DNA of 64,000 nt from Bacteroidia bacterium (GTDB taxonomy: Bacteria; Bacteroidota; Bacteroidia; Flavobacteriales; Flavobacteriaceae): positions 62,001 through 126,000 of the forward strand of contig JAUIMB010000002.1 in the NCBI GenBank assembly GCA_030432635.1, read 5' to 3'. Position numbers and translations under genes: made by a program. Positions 35,506-46,418 of the stretch are shown here, one piece after another (position 1 is the stretch's first letter; the number at the start of each line of letters is the position of its first letter). The notes beneath the pieces were generated by a model, which did not search any database, was not told the DNA's origin, and saw nothing but the letters and a program-made list of their open reading frames with translations.

Positions 35506-37636
35506 AAATAATTTCTGCATTTATTTTTTTATTTTTTGGAGTAGTTCATTTTATGCTCAAGAAACTGTAATAGATACGACTCAAGTTGAAAAATTGAGTG
35601 AGGTTGTCGTCGTCGGTGAAAGTAATGTGATGTCTTTAAGTAAAAAACTATTTACTGTTGGAACTATTAAAAGAAAGGACATCGAGAATGTAGCTGGCAA
35701 CAATTTGGCAGATGTTTTATTCAACAACTTAAACATAACCGTAAACCCTGATGCTTCCAATGGACGCTCAACAATTAGCTTATTCGGTTTGGATGGTCAA
35801 TATGTCAAAATCCTAATAGATGGTATTCCTGTTGTAAGTGATAATGGTGTAGGCAACAATATCGATATAACACAGATAAACATTGACGATGTTGAGCGTG
35901 TTGAAATCGTTGAAGGCTCAATGGGTGTGCTGTATGGTGACAATTCCGTCGCAGGAGTTATAAATATTATTACCAAAAGAGGCTTACGAGATGACGGTTG
36001 GGAAATTCAATTATCACTTCAGGAAGAAACGGTTGGTCAAGAATTCGAGTTTTTCGATCAAGGCAGACACATTCAAAACTTTAGGGTTACGAACCAAGTC
36101 AATGAAAAGCTATCGTATTCCTTTGGTGCTTCACGGAATGACTTTGCAGGCTTTTATAACGGTTTCAGAGGGCAAAATTATGCGAACATTCAGGATGGTA
36201 CTGTTGTTAATGATAGTTTACGTGGTACAGAATGGAATCCAAAAGAACAGATAACTGCGTCTGCCAACTTAGATTTGGATATTGGCAAACACAATTTCTT
36301 TTATAAGCTCCAATTTTTCGATGAAAATTTAGACATCTACAGTAGAATTGTCAATGGCAGATTTGAAGATGGACGACTTAATCCAACTGCTTTAGACCGA
36401 AATTACGAAACAGATAGATGGGTAAGTAACTTAAATGTGTCTGGACCTTTAAAAGGTAAAACGAAATACAATGTTTCCTTTTCGTATCAAACCCAAAAAC
36501 GCAACTATCAAGAATATGTCTATAATATCATAAACCAACAAACACAGTCTATAGAAACCGATGTTTTAAGTCAGTCGAGCAACGTTTGGTATTCCAAGGC
36601 ATTTATCAACCATATCGTTCCAAAATCAAACTTTTTTGATTTACAGTTCGGTTATGAATTCACCAACCAAACAGGGTTTGATGCCATTGCCACAGGAGAT
36701 TATTCTAGTGATGTGGTAGAAAACACGATAACCAATTACGAATTGTTTGGTGTTAGTGAATTCAAGCCGACTAAAAAACTATCCATAAATCCGGGAGCAA
36801 GATTTACCCACAGTTCACAATTTAAAAATCACCTAATCTGGTCTTTATCATCCACTTACGATTTTACAGAAAAGCTAAAACTAAAGGCTGTTGTCGGTTC
36901 GGCATATAGAGCACCAAACTTCGAAGAGCTTTTCTTCTATTTTGTAGATGCCAACCATAATGTTAGAGGCAATCCAAACCTGCAACCCGAAGACGGCATT
37001 TCGGTTTTTGTAAATTTAAAGGATAATTATAGGATAGCTGAAGAGGGCTTTTTAAGCCCTAGTTTTAACATCTTTTATATCGATTTAAAAAACGCGATCA
37101 CAAGTATTACTACCGAAGACGAAAACGGAAACCTTCTTTTTACTCAAGACAATATAGATTACAGTAAACGCCTAGGTTTCACTTTAGACAATGGTTTTAT
37201 TTACAAAAACTGGAATATTGGACTTGGTGCCACTTATTTAGGCATAACCAACGCAGTTAATAAATCTCTTGGCAACAGTTTTGAATACCTATGGAATTTG
37301 AACTTACAAACCTCATTGGCGTATAGCATAGATAAGTGGGACACTACCCTTTCTACACAACTAAAATACACAGGCAAAACGCAAGGTGTGTTCACTGATG
37401 CAGAGGGCGAATTGTTTATAGGTGAAACTGATGCCTTCACTTGGTTAAATGCGTCGGTAAGAGCTGACCTTTCAACTCATGTGAGTGCAACTTTTGGCGC
37501 CAGAAACATATTGGATGTGGTGAGCATCAACACAGGAGCCTCTGCAGGAGCTCATTCTGCTAGTACCGCAGCTTCTAGGCTTATTGGCAATGGTCGATCT
37601 TACTTTTTAAAACTATCATATAATTTAAATTTTTAA
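35492..37636 (+). CDS. TonB-dependent heme receptor (HmuR-like)
   Basis: 714 residues. A signal peptide (FCIYFFIFWSSSFYAQ) and TonB-box-like region (LSEVVVVGES) precede the plug (DVLFNNLNITV, GQYVKILIDGIPVV, YGDNSVAGVINIITKRG) and a 22-strand barrel that ends in YFLKLSYNLNF. The heme-receptor signature is present: A-Y472-R-A-P475, H489, then N494-P-N-L497, the FRAP-His-NPNL pattern. An HmuY-like gene follows 11 bp later, the arrangement known from Porphyromonas hmuYR but in reversed gene order. The receptor imports heme across the outer membrane with TonB/ExbBD energy. Confidence 0.93.
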   Translation: MSLNKNNFCIYFFIFWSSSFYAQETVIDTTQVEKLSEVVVVGESNVMSLSKKLFTVGTIKRKDIENVAGNNLADVLFNNLNITVNPDASNGRSTISLFGLDGQYVKILIDGIPVVSDNGVGNNIDITQINIDDVERVEIVEGSMGVLYGDNSVAGVINIITKRGLRDDGWEIQLSLQEETVGQEFEFFDQGRHIQNFRVTNQVNEKLSYSFGASRNDFAGFYNGFRGQNYANIQDGTVVNDSLRGTEWNPKEQITASANLDLDIGKHNFFYKLQFFDENLDIYSRIVNGRFEDGRLNPTALDRNYETDRWVSNLNVSGPLKGKTKYNVSFSYQTQKRNYQEYVYNIINQQTQSIETDVLSQSSNVWYSKAFINHIVPKSNFFDLQFGYEFTNQTGFDAIATGDYSSDVVENTITNYELFGVSEFKPTKKLSINPGARFTHSSQFKNHLIWSLSSTYDFTEKLKLKAVVGSAYRAPNFEELFFYFVDANHNVRGNPNLQPEDGISVFVNLKDNYRIAEEGFLSPSFNIFYIDLKNAITSITTEDENGNLLFTQDNIDYSKRLGFTLDNGFIYKNWNIGLGATYLGITNAVNKSLGNSFEYLWNLNLQTSLAYSIDKWDTTLSTQLKYTGKTQGVFTDAEGELFIGETDAFTWLNASVRADLSTHVSATFGARNILDVVSINTGASAGAHSASTAASRLIGNGRSYFLKLSYNLNF

Positions 37637-37647
37637 TACTACTAATT

Positions 37648-38829
37648 ATGACAAACAAATTTCTAACACTAACTTTATTTATAGCAGTAGCACTGGTAAT
37701 GGGTTGCAGTAATGATGACGATGGCATAACTCCAACAGCACCACCTTCATCAGGCGGAATTGTTGATGCTGAAGTGGGCGGATTCAATCAACCGAATCGC
37801 GTTTACGTAGACCTTAGTACAGGCACTCAAACTGCAGTAGCTCGTGACACTTGGGAAATTGCCGTATACAATGGTTCACAAAATAGAGTCTACCTCAACA
37901 ACTCACTATTGGTATCTGCAGCAGAACTTGAAGGCATTAACGACATTACATCGGTTACTGAAAGCACTGAATTAACCACACCATTAACTTTAAATGCCTT
38001 GGATCAAACTTTTACGCCAACTACAGTAACAGTAAATACTGTGGCTGAGTTGATGCAAGGTTTACCTGTTGGTTACACACAATATGGCGATTTGAGCGCT
38101 GGCATCTCTTTCACCGATAGTAAAGGAGGTGAACTAACCGGAACAGCTTTTAAAGCAATCTCAACTACCGATAACAACAACAATGTCTACATTGTGAATT
38201 TAGGAAATGACATTCCGACTACAAACAACGGTTCGCTAAATACAACAGGAGATCCAAGAGGATTTATGAAGGTTAGGGTGTTGACCAACGGAAGTGGTTA
38301 TACCATTCAGTATGCAGAATTGAGCGACACAACTAATTTTTCTGAAATTACAGTGACAAAGGACAATAGTTTTAACCTCACTGGCATAAGCCTATCAACT
38401 GGACAAATCGTTAATATGGAACCGATGTCTTCAGCTTGGGATATTGATTTTGGTGGTGTATTTTCTTACTATGGAACGCAAGGTCCTTTGGCGGCAGGCT
38501 TAACTTATTCTGATTACACAGTCCACAATACACTTGGAGGTGTTGGGTTATACCAAATTACTGTCGAGGACGACTCTACCCCAAATTATACCAACTTTTC
38601 ATACAGTGATATTAATGAATCGAGCTTTGTAAACAGTGATCGTGCAGTCATAGGTAGTGGTTGGAGAAGTGTGGATTTCATGACAGGTGAAACATCTGTA
38701 AGGGAAGACAGGTACTACATCATAAAAGATACTAGTGGCAACTATTACAAGCTGAGATTTACTGCTGTTGAGAGCGAAACAGGAGAACGAGGCAACCCTC
38801 AGTTTCAATACGAACTATTGGAAGAATAA
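37648..38829 (+). CDS. HmuY-family heme-binding lipoprotein
   Basis: 393 residues. LTLFIAVALVMGC is a lipoprotein signal (Cys20) followed by SNDDD. The mature part contains the HmuY pattern: YVDLSTGTQTAVARDTWEIAVY near the start, and MSSAWDIDFGGVFSYYG with the later part typical of the family. HmuY takes heme from host or environmental hemoproteins at the cell surface and passes it to the TonB receptor encoded immediately upstream. Longer than Porphyromonas HmuY (about 215 residues); two similar segments (WEIAVY and WDIDFG blocks) hint at an internal duplication. Confidence 0.88.
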   Translation: MTNKFLTLTLFIAVALVMGCSNDDDGITPTAPPSSGGIVDAEVGGFNQPNRVYVDLSTGTQTAVARDTWEIAVYNGSQNRVYLNNSLLVSAAELEGINDITSVTESTELTTPLTLNALDQTFTPTTVTVNTVAELMQGLPVGYTQYGDLSAGISFTDSKGGELTGTAFKAISTTDNNNNVYIVNLGNDIPTTNNGSLNTTGDPRGFMKVRVLTNGSGYTIQYAELSDTTNFSEITVTKDNSFNLTGISLSTGQIVNMEPMSSAWDIDFGGVFSYYGTQGPLAAGLTYSDYTVHNTLGGVGLYQITVEDDSTPNYTNFSYSDINESSFVNSDRAVIGSGWRSVDFMTGETSVREDRYYIIKDTSGNYYKLRFTAVESETGERGNPQFQYELLEE

Positions 38830-38840
38830 AATCAACACTC

Positions 38841-38874
38841 AAAGCCCTTGCTAATTATTGTAAGGGCTTTTTTA
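38841..38874 (+). terminator. Terminator of the receptor-HmuY operon
   Basis: AAAGCCCTT (38841-38849) pairs with AAGGGCTTT (38862-38870), loop 12, then TTTT. It ends inside the stop codon of the convergent HMG-CoA lyase gene. Confidence 0.85.
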
Positions 38875-39735
38875 ATGATAGCTGTTAAATATCTTTGAAG
38901 CCTCATTATAGGCACTTTCAAAACTCATTGCATTTAAATTGTTATGCTTGTTAGAGGTAAAATAAGACAGTAACTTCTCAGTTGGCATATTTCCGGTGAG
39001 CTCATCCTTTGCCATCGGACAACCACCAAACCCTTGAATGGCACCATCAAAACGCATACATCCAGCCTTGAAGGCTGCATCTACTTTTTCAAACCAGGTG
39101 GAAGGTGTGGTATGCAAATGTGCTCCAAATTCAATCTCTGAGTACTGTGGAATCAAATTTGAGAATAGATAATCAATACTTTCAGGATTTGAACTTCCAA
39201 TGGTATCGCTTAAGGACAAAATCCTAACACCCATTTTCGTTAAACGTTCTGTCCACTCGCCTACAATATCAACATTCCATGGGTCACCATAGGGATTGCC
39301 AAATCCCATCGAGATATAGACTACAACTTCCTTATTGTGTTTGTTTGCCAACTCTAAAATTTCAGAAAGTGTCACCACAGATTGCGCAATGGTCTTATGG
39401 GTGTTTCTCATTTGAAAGTTTTCCGAAATCGAAAACGGATAACCCAAATAATCAATTTCCGGATGCTGACAGGCATCATTGGCACCTCTCGTGTTCGCAA
39501 TAATGGCAAGTAATTTACTGGTTGTTGAACTCAAATCCAGTTTTGACAATACTTCTGCTGTATCAGCCATCTGCGGAATCGCTTTGGGTGACACAAAGCT
39601 TCCAAAATCTATCGTATCAAAACCAACTCTTAACAAGGATTGAATGTATTGCACTTTCTTTTCAGTTGGAATAAATTCCTTGATACCTTGCATGGCATCA
39701 CGAGGACATTCGATTATTTTTAGAGGCTGATTCAT
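38872..39735 (-). CDS. Hydroxymethylglutaryl-CoA lyase
   Basis: 287 residues, standard length. The TIM-barrel N terminus ECPRDAMQGIKEFIPTEKKV has the conserved Arg of the active site. DTIDFGSFVSPKAIPQMADT, GNPYGDPW and the signature AGCMRFDGAIQGFGGCPMAKDELTGN with the catalytic Cys are present. The enzyme cleaves HMG-CoA to acetoacetate and acetyl-CoA, the last step of leucine breakdown. It stands alone, though a leucine-dehydrogenase-type gene lies 9 kb away. Confidence 0.92.
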   Translation of the reverse strand: MNQPLKIIECPRDAMQGIKEFIPTEKKVQYIQSLLRVGFDTIDFGSFVSPKAIPQMADTAEVLSKLDLSSTTSKLLAIIANTRGANDACQHPEIDYLGYPFSISENFQMRNTHKTIAQSVVTLSEILELANKHNKEVVVYISMGFGNPYGDPWNVDIVGEWTERLTKMGVRILSLSDTIGSSNPESIDYLFSNLIPQYSEIEFGAHLHTTPSTWFEKVDAAFKAGCMRFDGAIQGFGGCPMAKDELTGNMPTEKLLSYFTSNKHNNLNAMSFESAYNEASKIFNSYH

Positions 39736-39771
39736 TACTTCAAAGATAGCAATTCAAATGATTTTACTGAC

Positions 39772-40398
39772 CTATTTTTCTGAAGTAAAAATGAAGATTG
39801 CAATACCAACAAATACAACAATTTGTAACCATTTCAAGTAAACTCCTACACGTTGATGTGTTTTGATATAATCTGAAATAAATCCAGCCAAAATAGCGAT
39901 TAGGGAAAATACCACTGTCGACACAAGCATAAATAAGATACCTAAAACATAAAATTGGCTTATTGTACCCATAGTTTGGCTAAATAGAAATCCAGGAAAA
40001 AAAGCTAAAAAGAAAATTGAAACCTTAGGATTGAGCACATTCATGATAAAACCTTGTTTGAACAATTGTATCAGGCTTTTTTTGGGAACCGTTTGGGCTT
40101 CTATGTTCAATTCAGAATCAGACCTATAAACTTTGTAAGCTAAATACAGTAAGTACAGCGCTCCGAATAATTTAATAATGAAAAACAAAACATCATTTTC
40201 CTTAATAATGGCCGACACTCCAAAGGCTACCAAAGTTGTATGTACCAAACATCCCGAAATCAATCCAGCAACGGTTGCCAGTCCAAATACCTTTCCGTTA
40301 ACCATGCTTTGCATCATCACATATATATTGTCTGGTCCAGGAGAGATAGCTAAAGCCAATGTTGCCAATACAAATGACAAAAGTATGTCGTAATTCAA
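39772..40398 (-). CDS. LysE/RhtB-family amino-acid exporter
   Basis: 208 residues with six membrane helices. LLSFVLATLALAISPGPDNIYVMMQSM is the family signature (SPGPxxxYV). The start is a TTG at 40398; no ATG gives the first helix. The family exports amino acids such as lysine, threonine or homoserine lactones; substrate unknown here. It is 36 bp upstream of the HMG-CoA lyase gene on the same strand, so co-transcription is possible. Confidence 0.88.
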   Translation of the reverse strand: MNYDILLSFVLATLALAISPGPDNIYVMMQSMVNGKVFGLATVAGLISGCLVHTTLVAFGVSAIIKENDVLFFIIKLFGALYLLYLAYKVYRSDSELNIEAQTVPKKSLIQLFKQGFIMNVLNPKVSIFFLAFFPGFLFSQTMGTISQFYVLGILFMLVSTVVFSLIAILAGFISDYIKTHQRVGVYLKWLQIVVFVGIAIFIFTSEK

Positions 40399-40489
40399 AG
40401 CTCTTGTTTTGGCAAAAATAAATAAAATTCATTGTAAGTAATTGTTAACCAAATACGACTGACATAAAATAAAATCAATTCAGTACATC

Positions 40490-41434
40490 ATGAAAACAAC
40501 TACGATTAGACGTTTCTTTATTGTTGCGATAACACTATCTGTGTTTAATGTCGTAACCGCACAATCTGTAGCATCCTATACCATTACCGTAACTAGTGTT
40601 TGGGATTCTGAGGCGAATGACCCAATCCAAGGAAATAGTATTGTTCCCTTACCTGGAAATGCCCATTGGTCTGATCTTGTAGGAGCAACACATAACAGTA
40701 ATGCCACACTATTGGAAATGGGAAGTTTGGCAAGTATAGGTGTAAAGGATGTTGCAGAGTTGGGTAACAATACAGCCATCATGAATGAGGTGCAAGCTCT
40801 TATTAATAATGGTGACGCTGATCAATTTTTACAAACTGATTTTCAAGATTTTGCACCTAGAACTTCTGCAGTACTTATGAATATAGAAGTGAGTGAAGAT
40901 TATCCTTTGTTAAGCTTACTGTCCATGATTGCACCTAGTCCAGATTGGATGATTGCAGTAAACAGCATCAATCTAAGGGACGGTAATTCTTGGCGAGATG
41001 AGATTGTAATGGACTTATTTCCTTATGATGCAGGTACTGATAGCGGTTCGACATATACTTCAGCTAACCAAGTGACAAATCCTACGCAACCAATTTCCGC
41101 ATTGGTCAATGTGAGTCCATTTAACGATAAACCCATCGGAACTATAACCATTACATTCAATGAAACCCTTTCGGTAGATTCGAGTAGTATAAGTAGTGTG
41201 AGCTTATTTCCTAATCCCAGTAATGGTATCATCCAAATCAATACTACCAACGCTAAGGTTCTCCAATCGGCTTCAGTATTTGATGTACTTGGAAAAAAGG
41301 TGGCTACGATTGAAAACAGCAATCTGGACACCTCATTAAACTGGAATTTGGACACCTTAAATTCTGGTATCTATTTGGTAAGGATGACGCTTTCAGATGA
41401 ATCTACACTTACAAAAAAAGTGGTCATCAAGTAA
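40490..41434 (+). CDS. Spondin-domain protein secreted by T9SS
   Basis: 314 residues. Signal peptide (FFIVAITLSVFNVVTAQ), then a spondin_N-type domain (SYTITVTSVWDSEANDPIQGNSIVPLPGNAHWSDLVGATHNS region, residues about 26-225, with the acidic WRDEIVMDLFPYDAGTD). The C-terminal SVSLFPNPSNGIIQI to LVRMTLSDESTLTKKVVIK is a T9SS type A sorting domain. It would be exported to the surface. Such proteins are thought to bind matrix or surfaces; no enzymatic residues are seen. The next gene is also a T9SS cargo. Confidence 0.9.
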   Translation: MKTTTIRRFFIVAITLSVFNVVTAQSVASYTITVTSVWDSEANDPIQGNSIVPLPGNAHWSDLVGATHNSNATLLEMGSLASIGVKDVAELGNNTAIMNEVQALINNGDADQFLQTDFQDFAPRTSAVLMNIEVSEDYPLLSLLSMIAPSPDWMIAVNSINLRDGNSWRDEIVMDLFPYDAGTDSGSTYTSANQVTNPTQPISALVNVSPFNDKPIGTITITFNETLSVDSSSISSVSLFPNPSNGIIQINTTNAKVLQSASVFDVLGKKVATIENSNLDTSLNWNLDTLNSGIYLVRMTLSDESTLTKKVVIK

Positions 41435-41519
41435 AACTCAAATGTACTTCATCTATTAAATTAGGCTTATTATCGATTTTTACATAAATTTAGCGCCTCA
41501 ATAATCTCCATGTTTGCTT

Positions 41520-43283
41520 ATGAACGTTTTAGTGAAATATAAAAATTTAGTCGTTGCAATTACAGCTATACTCTCATTTGCTGTGATTTCTGCACAGCAA
41601 GAACCAAATTGCGGAACCATTGTTACTCCTGAAAACGAGGCCTATCTCAAAAAGCTCATGCCAAAAATAAAAAAGTACGAGCAAGAGTTTTTCCAAAGAA
41701 ATCAGCAGCGAGCATCTAGCCCAAATTCCTCAGTGCCTATTAAGGCCCACATTATTAGAACGAGTTCAGGTACTGGAGGCCTTTCAGTATCGCAATTAAA
41801 TAATGCTATTGCTTTAATGAACACCTATTACTCGAACGCATTTTTAGAGTTCTTTTTATGTGAGGACATCAATTACATTGATAATAGTGACTTTTATGAT
41901 TACACGACCAATCAGGAAGCTGCACTAACCACTTCCAATAATGTGGATAATGTTATAAATATCTATTTTACCAATTCAATTACCTCTACAAATGGAGGTG
42001 GACTATGTGGTTATGCCTACTTTCCAGGTGGACCAGAAGTCATATTAATGGCCAATCAGTGTACGACAAATGGCAGTACGCTTTCGCATGAAATGGGTCA
42101 CTTTTTTGCGCTATCACATACGCATGGGAATGTCAACGGACAATTAACTGCTGAATTGGTTGATGGTTCGAACTGTGAAACTGAAGGCGATTTTTTATGT
42201 GACACACCTGCTGATCCACAGTTAAGTACCTCTAAAGTGAATTCTTCATGTATATATACTGCCAACGAGTTTGATGCCAACGGTCAGATTTTCGAGCCGA
42301 ACACAAGAAACATCATGTCGTATTCACGAACTTCTTGCCGCAATGAGTTTTCTCCTCAACAATATGCTAGGATATACGCTACCTATCAAACATCCAGAGC
42401 AGTGATGGCTTGCCCAAGTTTTAATGTTGATATTGCCGCAGATTATTTAAGGGACTGTACAAATACCTTGGATGTTGATTTTGTTGACAACAGTGTAGGT
42501 GCAACCTCATGGCAATGGGATATTAATGGTGATAACATTGTAGATTACACCACTCAAAATCCGTCCCACACCTACACTGAAGCAGGTGCATATGATGTGA
42601 CCTTGAGCATTTCTGATGGTTCAAATACCATTCATAAGATTTATGAATCTTTTATTGAAGTTGGTCGTGAAGACATCAATACAAGTGAGTTGATCCTTAC
42701 TTTAAATACCGATGATTGGCCAAATGAAACATCTTGGGAATTCAGGCAAAGTGATGGTACAGTATTATATGCCAGTCCAGAGTATACCGATGGTGATGAT
42801 GACTTTCAAACCTTCACTTACAATTTTGCCTTAGAAATGAATGAATGTTATGTATTTGAAATCTCTGATAGCTTTGGTGATGGGATCTGTTGTTTTTCTG
42901 GAGACGGTTCTTATACCTTAAATACTACTGAAGGTGATACCGTAGCTTCTGGTGGTGCAATTGGATTTGGTGATACAACCTACATGGCTAATAACGACGA
43001 ATTAAGTGTTACTGAATATTTTGTTGATAATGAATTATCGGTTTTTCCTAATCCGACTAACAGTATGTTGACCATTCAACTGTCCAATACTTCGAATTTA
43101 CCAGATGGTTACCAAATATATAATATTCTAGGTCAGGAAATACGATCTAAAGAGATTTCAAATCCACAAGACTTGAACATCAATACTGAAAGTTTAAGTG
43201 AAGGTGTTTATTATTTGAAAGTGTCAAAAGAAGACCAATCCAGTACACTGCCATTTGTTAAAACTAAAAGGCAACGACTATGA
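41520..43283 (+). CDS. M43-like metalloprotease with PKD domain and T9SS sorting signal
   Basis: 587 residues from ATG 41520; two earlier codons from a TTG are unlikely. Signal peptide to VISAQ. The protease domain has H190-E-M-G-H194-x5-H200 ([11 protein letters not shown]), and the Met-turn in NIMSYS, typical of pappalysin/M43 zincins, with cysteines for disulfides (CGYAYFPGG). Around residues 300-380 is a PKD domain ([40 protein letters not shown] region). The C-terminal [16 protein letters not shown] is a T9SS type A sorting domain. An extracellular protease. Its end overlaps the convergent pyrD by 6 bp. Confidence 0.92.
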   Translation: MNVLVKYKNLVVAITAILSFAVISAQQEPNCGTIVTPENEAYLKKLMPKIKKYEQEFFQRNQQRASSPNSSVPIKAHIIRTSSGTGGLSVSQLNNAIALMNTYYSNAFLEFFLCEDINYIDNSDFYDYTTNQEAALTTSNNVDNVINIYFTNSITSTNGGGLCGYAYFPGGPEVILMANQCTTNGSTLSHEMGHFFALSHTHGNVNGQLTAELVDGSNCETEGDFLCDTPADPQLSTSKVNSSCIYTANEFDANGQIFEPNTRNIMSYSRTSCRNEFSPQQYARIYATYQTSRAVMACPSFNVDIAADYLRDCTNTLDVDFVDNSVGATSWQWDINGDNIVDYTTQNPSHTYTEAGAYDVTLSISDGSNTIHKIYESFIEVGREDINTSELILTLNTDDWPNETSWEFRQSDGTVLYASPEYTDGDDDFQTFTYNFALEMNECYVFEISDSFGDGICCFSGDGSYTLNTTEGDTVASGGAIGFGDTTYMANNDELSVTEYFVDNELSVFPNPTNSMLTIQLSNTSNLPDGYQIYNILGQEIRSKEISNPQDLNINTESLSEGVYYLKVSKEDQSSTLPFVKTKRQRL

Positions 43284-44318
43284 TTGGGCTTTTTTAATAA
43301 GTGCTTTATTGATACTTTTAATTAAGCGTGGTCCTTCATATATAAATCCGGTGTAAACCTGAATCAAATCGGCTCCTGCCTCTATTTTCTCGAGCGCATC
43401 TTCAGCAGAATGCACACCTCCTACTCCAATAATGGGAAATGCCTTCTGACTCTTGTCTGCCAAATATTTTATCACTCGAGTCGATTTCTCCTTGATAGGC
43501 TGGCCACTCAAACCTCCATTTCCAATAGCTTTTAAACGTTCATCGGAAGTTGTTAAGCCTTGGCGATCAACAGAGGTATTACTCGCAATTACACCATCCA
43601 ATTTGGTAGTTTTCACAAGCTCAACAATCTCGTCCAATTGAATAGTATTAAGGTCTGGCGCAATTTTCAATAAAATAGGTTTCTGCTTTTCAAAGGTGTT
43701 ATTAGCTTTTTGAACTTCGGAAATGAGCTCTATCAAATAATCCTTGTCATTAAGCTTGGCGTGACTACCAACATTAGGACAACTAACATTCAGTACAAAG
43801 TAATCCACATAAGGATGTAATCCATTAAAACACGCTAAGTAATCCTTAGTATAATCCTCTGGTTTTGTATCAGTATTCTTTCCGATGTTTCCACCTATAA
43901 TCAGTTTTCCTTGGTTCTTTTTTAATTGTTCAATTGCAGCTTGCAACCCTTCGTTGTTAAAACCCATTCGATTAATGATGCCCTTGTCGTCTGTTAACCT
44001 GAACAAACGTTTTTTTGGATTGCCTTTTTGACCTCTTGGCGTGACAGTTCCAATTTCAATGAAACCAAATCCAAAATTGGCCAACTCATTATAAAGCACT
44101 GCATTTTTATCGAAGCCAGCTGCCAATCCAACCGGATTTTTAAATATCAATCCGAATAAATCGCGCTCTAAAGAATGATGGTTAACTTGGTACAAACGTC
44201 TAAAAAATGCAGGCACACCAGGAATTTTAGACACATTACGTATCAATGAAAACGTAAAGTGATGAACATTTTCTGGATCAAATTTGAACAGTAAGGGTCG
44301 TAGTATCTGTTTGTACAT
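43278..44318 (-). CDS. pyrD: Quinone-dependent dihydroorotate dehydrogenase
   Basis: About 346 residues from ATG 44318 ([16 protein letters not shown]), the normal class 2 start; a longer frame to 44417 adds 33 residues through the intergenic space. [42 protein letters not shown] and NVSCPNVG (with the catalytic Ser, class 2) are present, and FMN binding motifs [25 protein letters not shown] are at the C terminus. It makes orotate in pyrimidine synthesis, with electrons to quinone at the membrane. Divergent from pepT. Confidence 0.94.
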   Translation of the reverse strand: MYKQILRPLLFKFDPENVHHFTFSLIRNVSKIPGVPAFFRRLYQVNHHSLERDLFGLIFKNPVGLAAGFDKNAVLYNELANFGFGFIEIGTVTPRGQKGNPKKRLFRLTDDKGIINRMGFNNEGLQAAIEQLKKNQGKLIIGGNIGKNTDTKPEDYTKDYLACFNGLHPYVDYFVLNVSCPNVGSHAKLNDKDYLIELISEVQKANNTFEKQKPILLKIAPDLNTIQLDEIVELVKTTKLDGVIASNTSVDRQGLTTSDERLKAIGNGGLSGQPIKEKSTRVIKYLADKSQKAFPIIGVGGVHSAEDALEKIEAGADLIQVYTGFIYEGPRLIKSINKALIKKAQS

Positions 44319-44429
44319 GGATATCTTTTCTAGTGCAAAAATACTACAGATTTGATTAAAATCCCTAACTTTCAAGCCAAACCATATAGGTTTATTTTTT
44401 CTTACTAATTCTATCAAGATTACGCGAAT

Positions 44430-45665
44430 ATGATTTCGAAAGAAGCAATTACCAAAAGATTTATAAGTTATGTAACCGTTGATACCGAATCAGACCCTAA
44501 AAGTGACTCTACACCTAGTACTTCCAAACAATGGAATTTGGCGAACGCCTTGGTTGAAGAGCTGAAATCCATTGGCATGACGGACGTTACAATTGATGAC
44601 AATGCCTACATTATGGCAACCTTGCCTAGTAATGTTGACCATCAAGTACCAACAATTGGTTTTATTGCGCATTTTGACACGACGCCAGATTTCACTGGAG
44701 CCAATGTCAATCCGCAAATCGTGGAAAATTATGATGGTTCGGATATTGTACTTAATGCCGCAGAAAATATCGTCTTATCACCTGATTATTTTGAGGACCT
44801 ATTGCTATACAAAGGTCAAACCTTAATTACTACTGATGGCACAACATTACTGGGTGCCGATGATAAGGCTGGTGTTGCGGAAATCATCTCAGCCATGGAA
44901 TACCTCATCAAAAATCCGCAAATAAAACACGGCAAGATTCGAGTAGGTTTTACGCCAGATGAAGAAATTGGTCGAGGTGCACATAAGTTTGACGTTGAAC
45001 AATTTGGTGCAGATTGGGCTTATACTATGGATGGTAGCCAAATAGGTGAACTCGAATATGAGAATTTCAATGCTGCTGGTGTTACGGTTCATGTTAAAGG
45101 AAAGATTGTACATCCAGGATATGCCAAAGGAAAAATGGTAAATTCAATGTACATTGCTACCGAATTCATTAATTCGTTACCTAGAATGGAAACACCTGAA
45201 CACACAGAAAATTATCAAGGCTTTTTCCATTTATATAGCATTGAAGGAAAAGTTGAGGAAACCGTATTACAATACATTATTAGAGATCATGACAAGGACC
45301 ATTTTGAAGCGCGAAAAGAGGTCATGCAAAACATCACGAATGAAATCAACTCCCAATATGAACGTGAGGTGATTGCTATTGAGATTAAGGATCAATACTT
45401 CAATATGAAGGAAAAGATCGAACCAGTAATGCACATTGTTGACATTGCTGAAGAAGCCATGAAACAACTTGACATCAAACCTTTAATAAAACCCATACGT
45501 GGTGGAACCGATGGTTCGCAATTGAGTTATATGGGTTTACCTTGTCCGAATATATTTGCAGGAGGACATAATTTCCACGGTCGATATGAGTATGTTCCTG
45601 TGGAAAGCATGATTAAAGCCACGGAAGTGATTTGTAAAATCGCTGAATTGACCGCAACACGGTAA
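44430..45665 (+). CDS. pepT: Peptidase T (tripeptidase)
   Basis: 411 residues, the length of PepT. An M20-family zinc aminopeptidase for tripeptides in the cytoplasm. The metal-binding HFDTTPD, the block [17 protein letters not shown] and the catalytic [14 protein letters not shown] are intact, and the C-terminal [34 protein letters not shown] supplies the last ligands. It is divergent from pyrD with about 111 bp between start codons. Confidence 0.96.
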   Translation: MISKEAITKRFISYVTVDTESDPKSDSTPSTSKQWNLANALVEELKSIGMTDVTIDDNAYIMATLPSNVDHQVPTIGFIAHFDTTPDFTGANVNPQIVENYDGSDIVLNAAENIVLSPDYFEDLLLYKGQTLITTDGTTLLGADDKAGVAEIISAMEYLIKNPQIKHGKIRVGFTPDEEIGRGAHKFDVEQFGADWAYTMDGSQIGELEYENFNAAGVTVHVKGKIVHPGYAKGKMVNSMYIATEFINSLPRMETPEHTENYQGFFHLYSIEGKVEETVLQYIIRDHDKDHFEARKEVMQNITNEINSQYEREVIAIEIKDQYFNMKEKIEPVMHIVDIAEEAMKQLDIKPLIKPIRGGTDGSQLSYMGLPCPNIFAGGHNFHGRYEYVPVESMIKATEVICKIAELTATR

Positions 45666-45712
45666 ACGTTGAAGGCGTAACGTTGGAAGTTATCACATTA
45701 AAATCATATAAA

Positions 45713-46312
45713 ATGAAGAAAGTTCACTCCGTTGAGGAATACATTGAATCAAACCCTCATTTTTCTGAAGAATTGAGCATTTTGAGAAAACTCATTAATA
45801 CCACCGAACTTGAGGAAACCGTGAAATGGAGTATGCCAACCTATTGCCTTAAAGGGAAAAACGTGTTGGGCTTAGGTGCTTTCAAAAACCATTTCTGTTT
45901 ATGGTTTCACCAAGGCGTGTTTTTAAAGGATAAACATCAATTACTAATTAATGCCCAAGAAAACAAAACCAAGGCATTACGACAAATGCGTTTTGAATCT
46001 AAAGCTGATATTAATGAAGCGGCTGTTTTGTCGTATGTAAAGGAAGCTATAGACAACCAACGTCTTGGAAAGGAAATCAAACCAAGTCGAAAGACAAAGC
46101 CTGTCAACATTCCTCCAGAACTCAAAGCGCAACTCTCTTCAAATGCTGAGCTTAGCACAAGTTTTAATAACCTGACTCCAGGTAAACAGCGTGAATATTG
46201 CGACTATATTTCCGAAGCAAAAAGAGAAGCCACCAAGCTATCTCGACTGGAAAAAATCAAACCGATGATCATTCAAGGTGTTGGGCTTCACGATAAGTAT
46301 AAGAATTGTTAG
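45713..46312 (+). CDS. DUF1801/YdeI-like protein
   Basis: 199 residues from ATG 45713; a TTG start 10 codons upstream is less likely. The N-terminal half is of the DUF1801 type (VEEYIESNPHFSEELSILRKLI, then ETVKWSMPTYCLKGKNVLGLGAFKNHFCLWF) and the C-terminal half of the YdeI/OmpD-associated type (LKAQLSSNAELSTSFNNLTPGKQREYCDYISEAKREATKLSRLEKI). Function of such fusions is unknown. It lies 47 bp after pepT and is ended by the terminator at 46359-46395. Confidence 0.88.
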   Translation: MKKVHSVEEYIESNPHFSEELSILRKLINTTELEETVKWSMPTYCLKGKNVLGLGAFKNHFCLWFHQGVFLKDKHQLLINAQENKTKALRQMRFESKADINEAAVLSYVKEAIDNQRLGKEIKPSRKTKPVNIPPELKAQLSSNAELSTSFNNLTPGKQREYCDYISEAKREATKLSRLEKIKPMIIQGVGLHDKYKNC

Positions 46313-46358
46313 TAAACAGCATTCCGAAGACGCTTAAAGAACCTTTTAATTAGTGGGT

Positions 46359-46395
46359 AAAAAAAACTCCGAAAGCGAACACTTTCGGAGTTTTT
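46359..46395. terminator. Bidirectional terminator between the YdeI-like gene and yajC
   Basis: ACTCCGAAAG (46366-46375) and CTTTCGGAGT (46382-46391) form a 10-bp stem with a 6-nt loop; A-run before and T-run after give termination from both sides. Confidence 0.88.
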
Positions 46396-46418
46396 CTAGT
46401 ATCAATAAAAGTAGTAAA

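Noticed and set aside
44319-44417. Longer start of pyrD
   Set aside because: The 33 extra residues are unlike the family and would run through the promoter space shared with pepT.
45661-45712. Direct repeat AACGTTG near pepT end as a regulatory site
   Set aside because: Two imperfect short copies in a short spacer; too weak to support.
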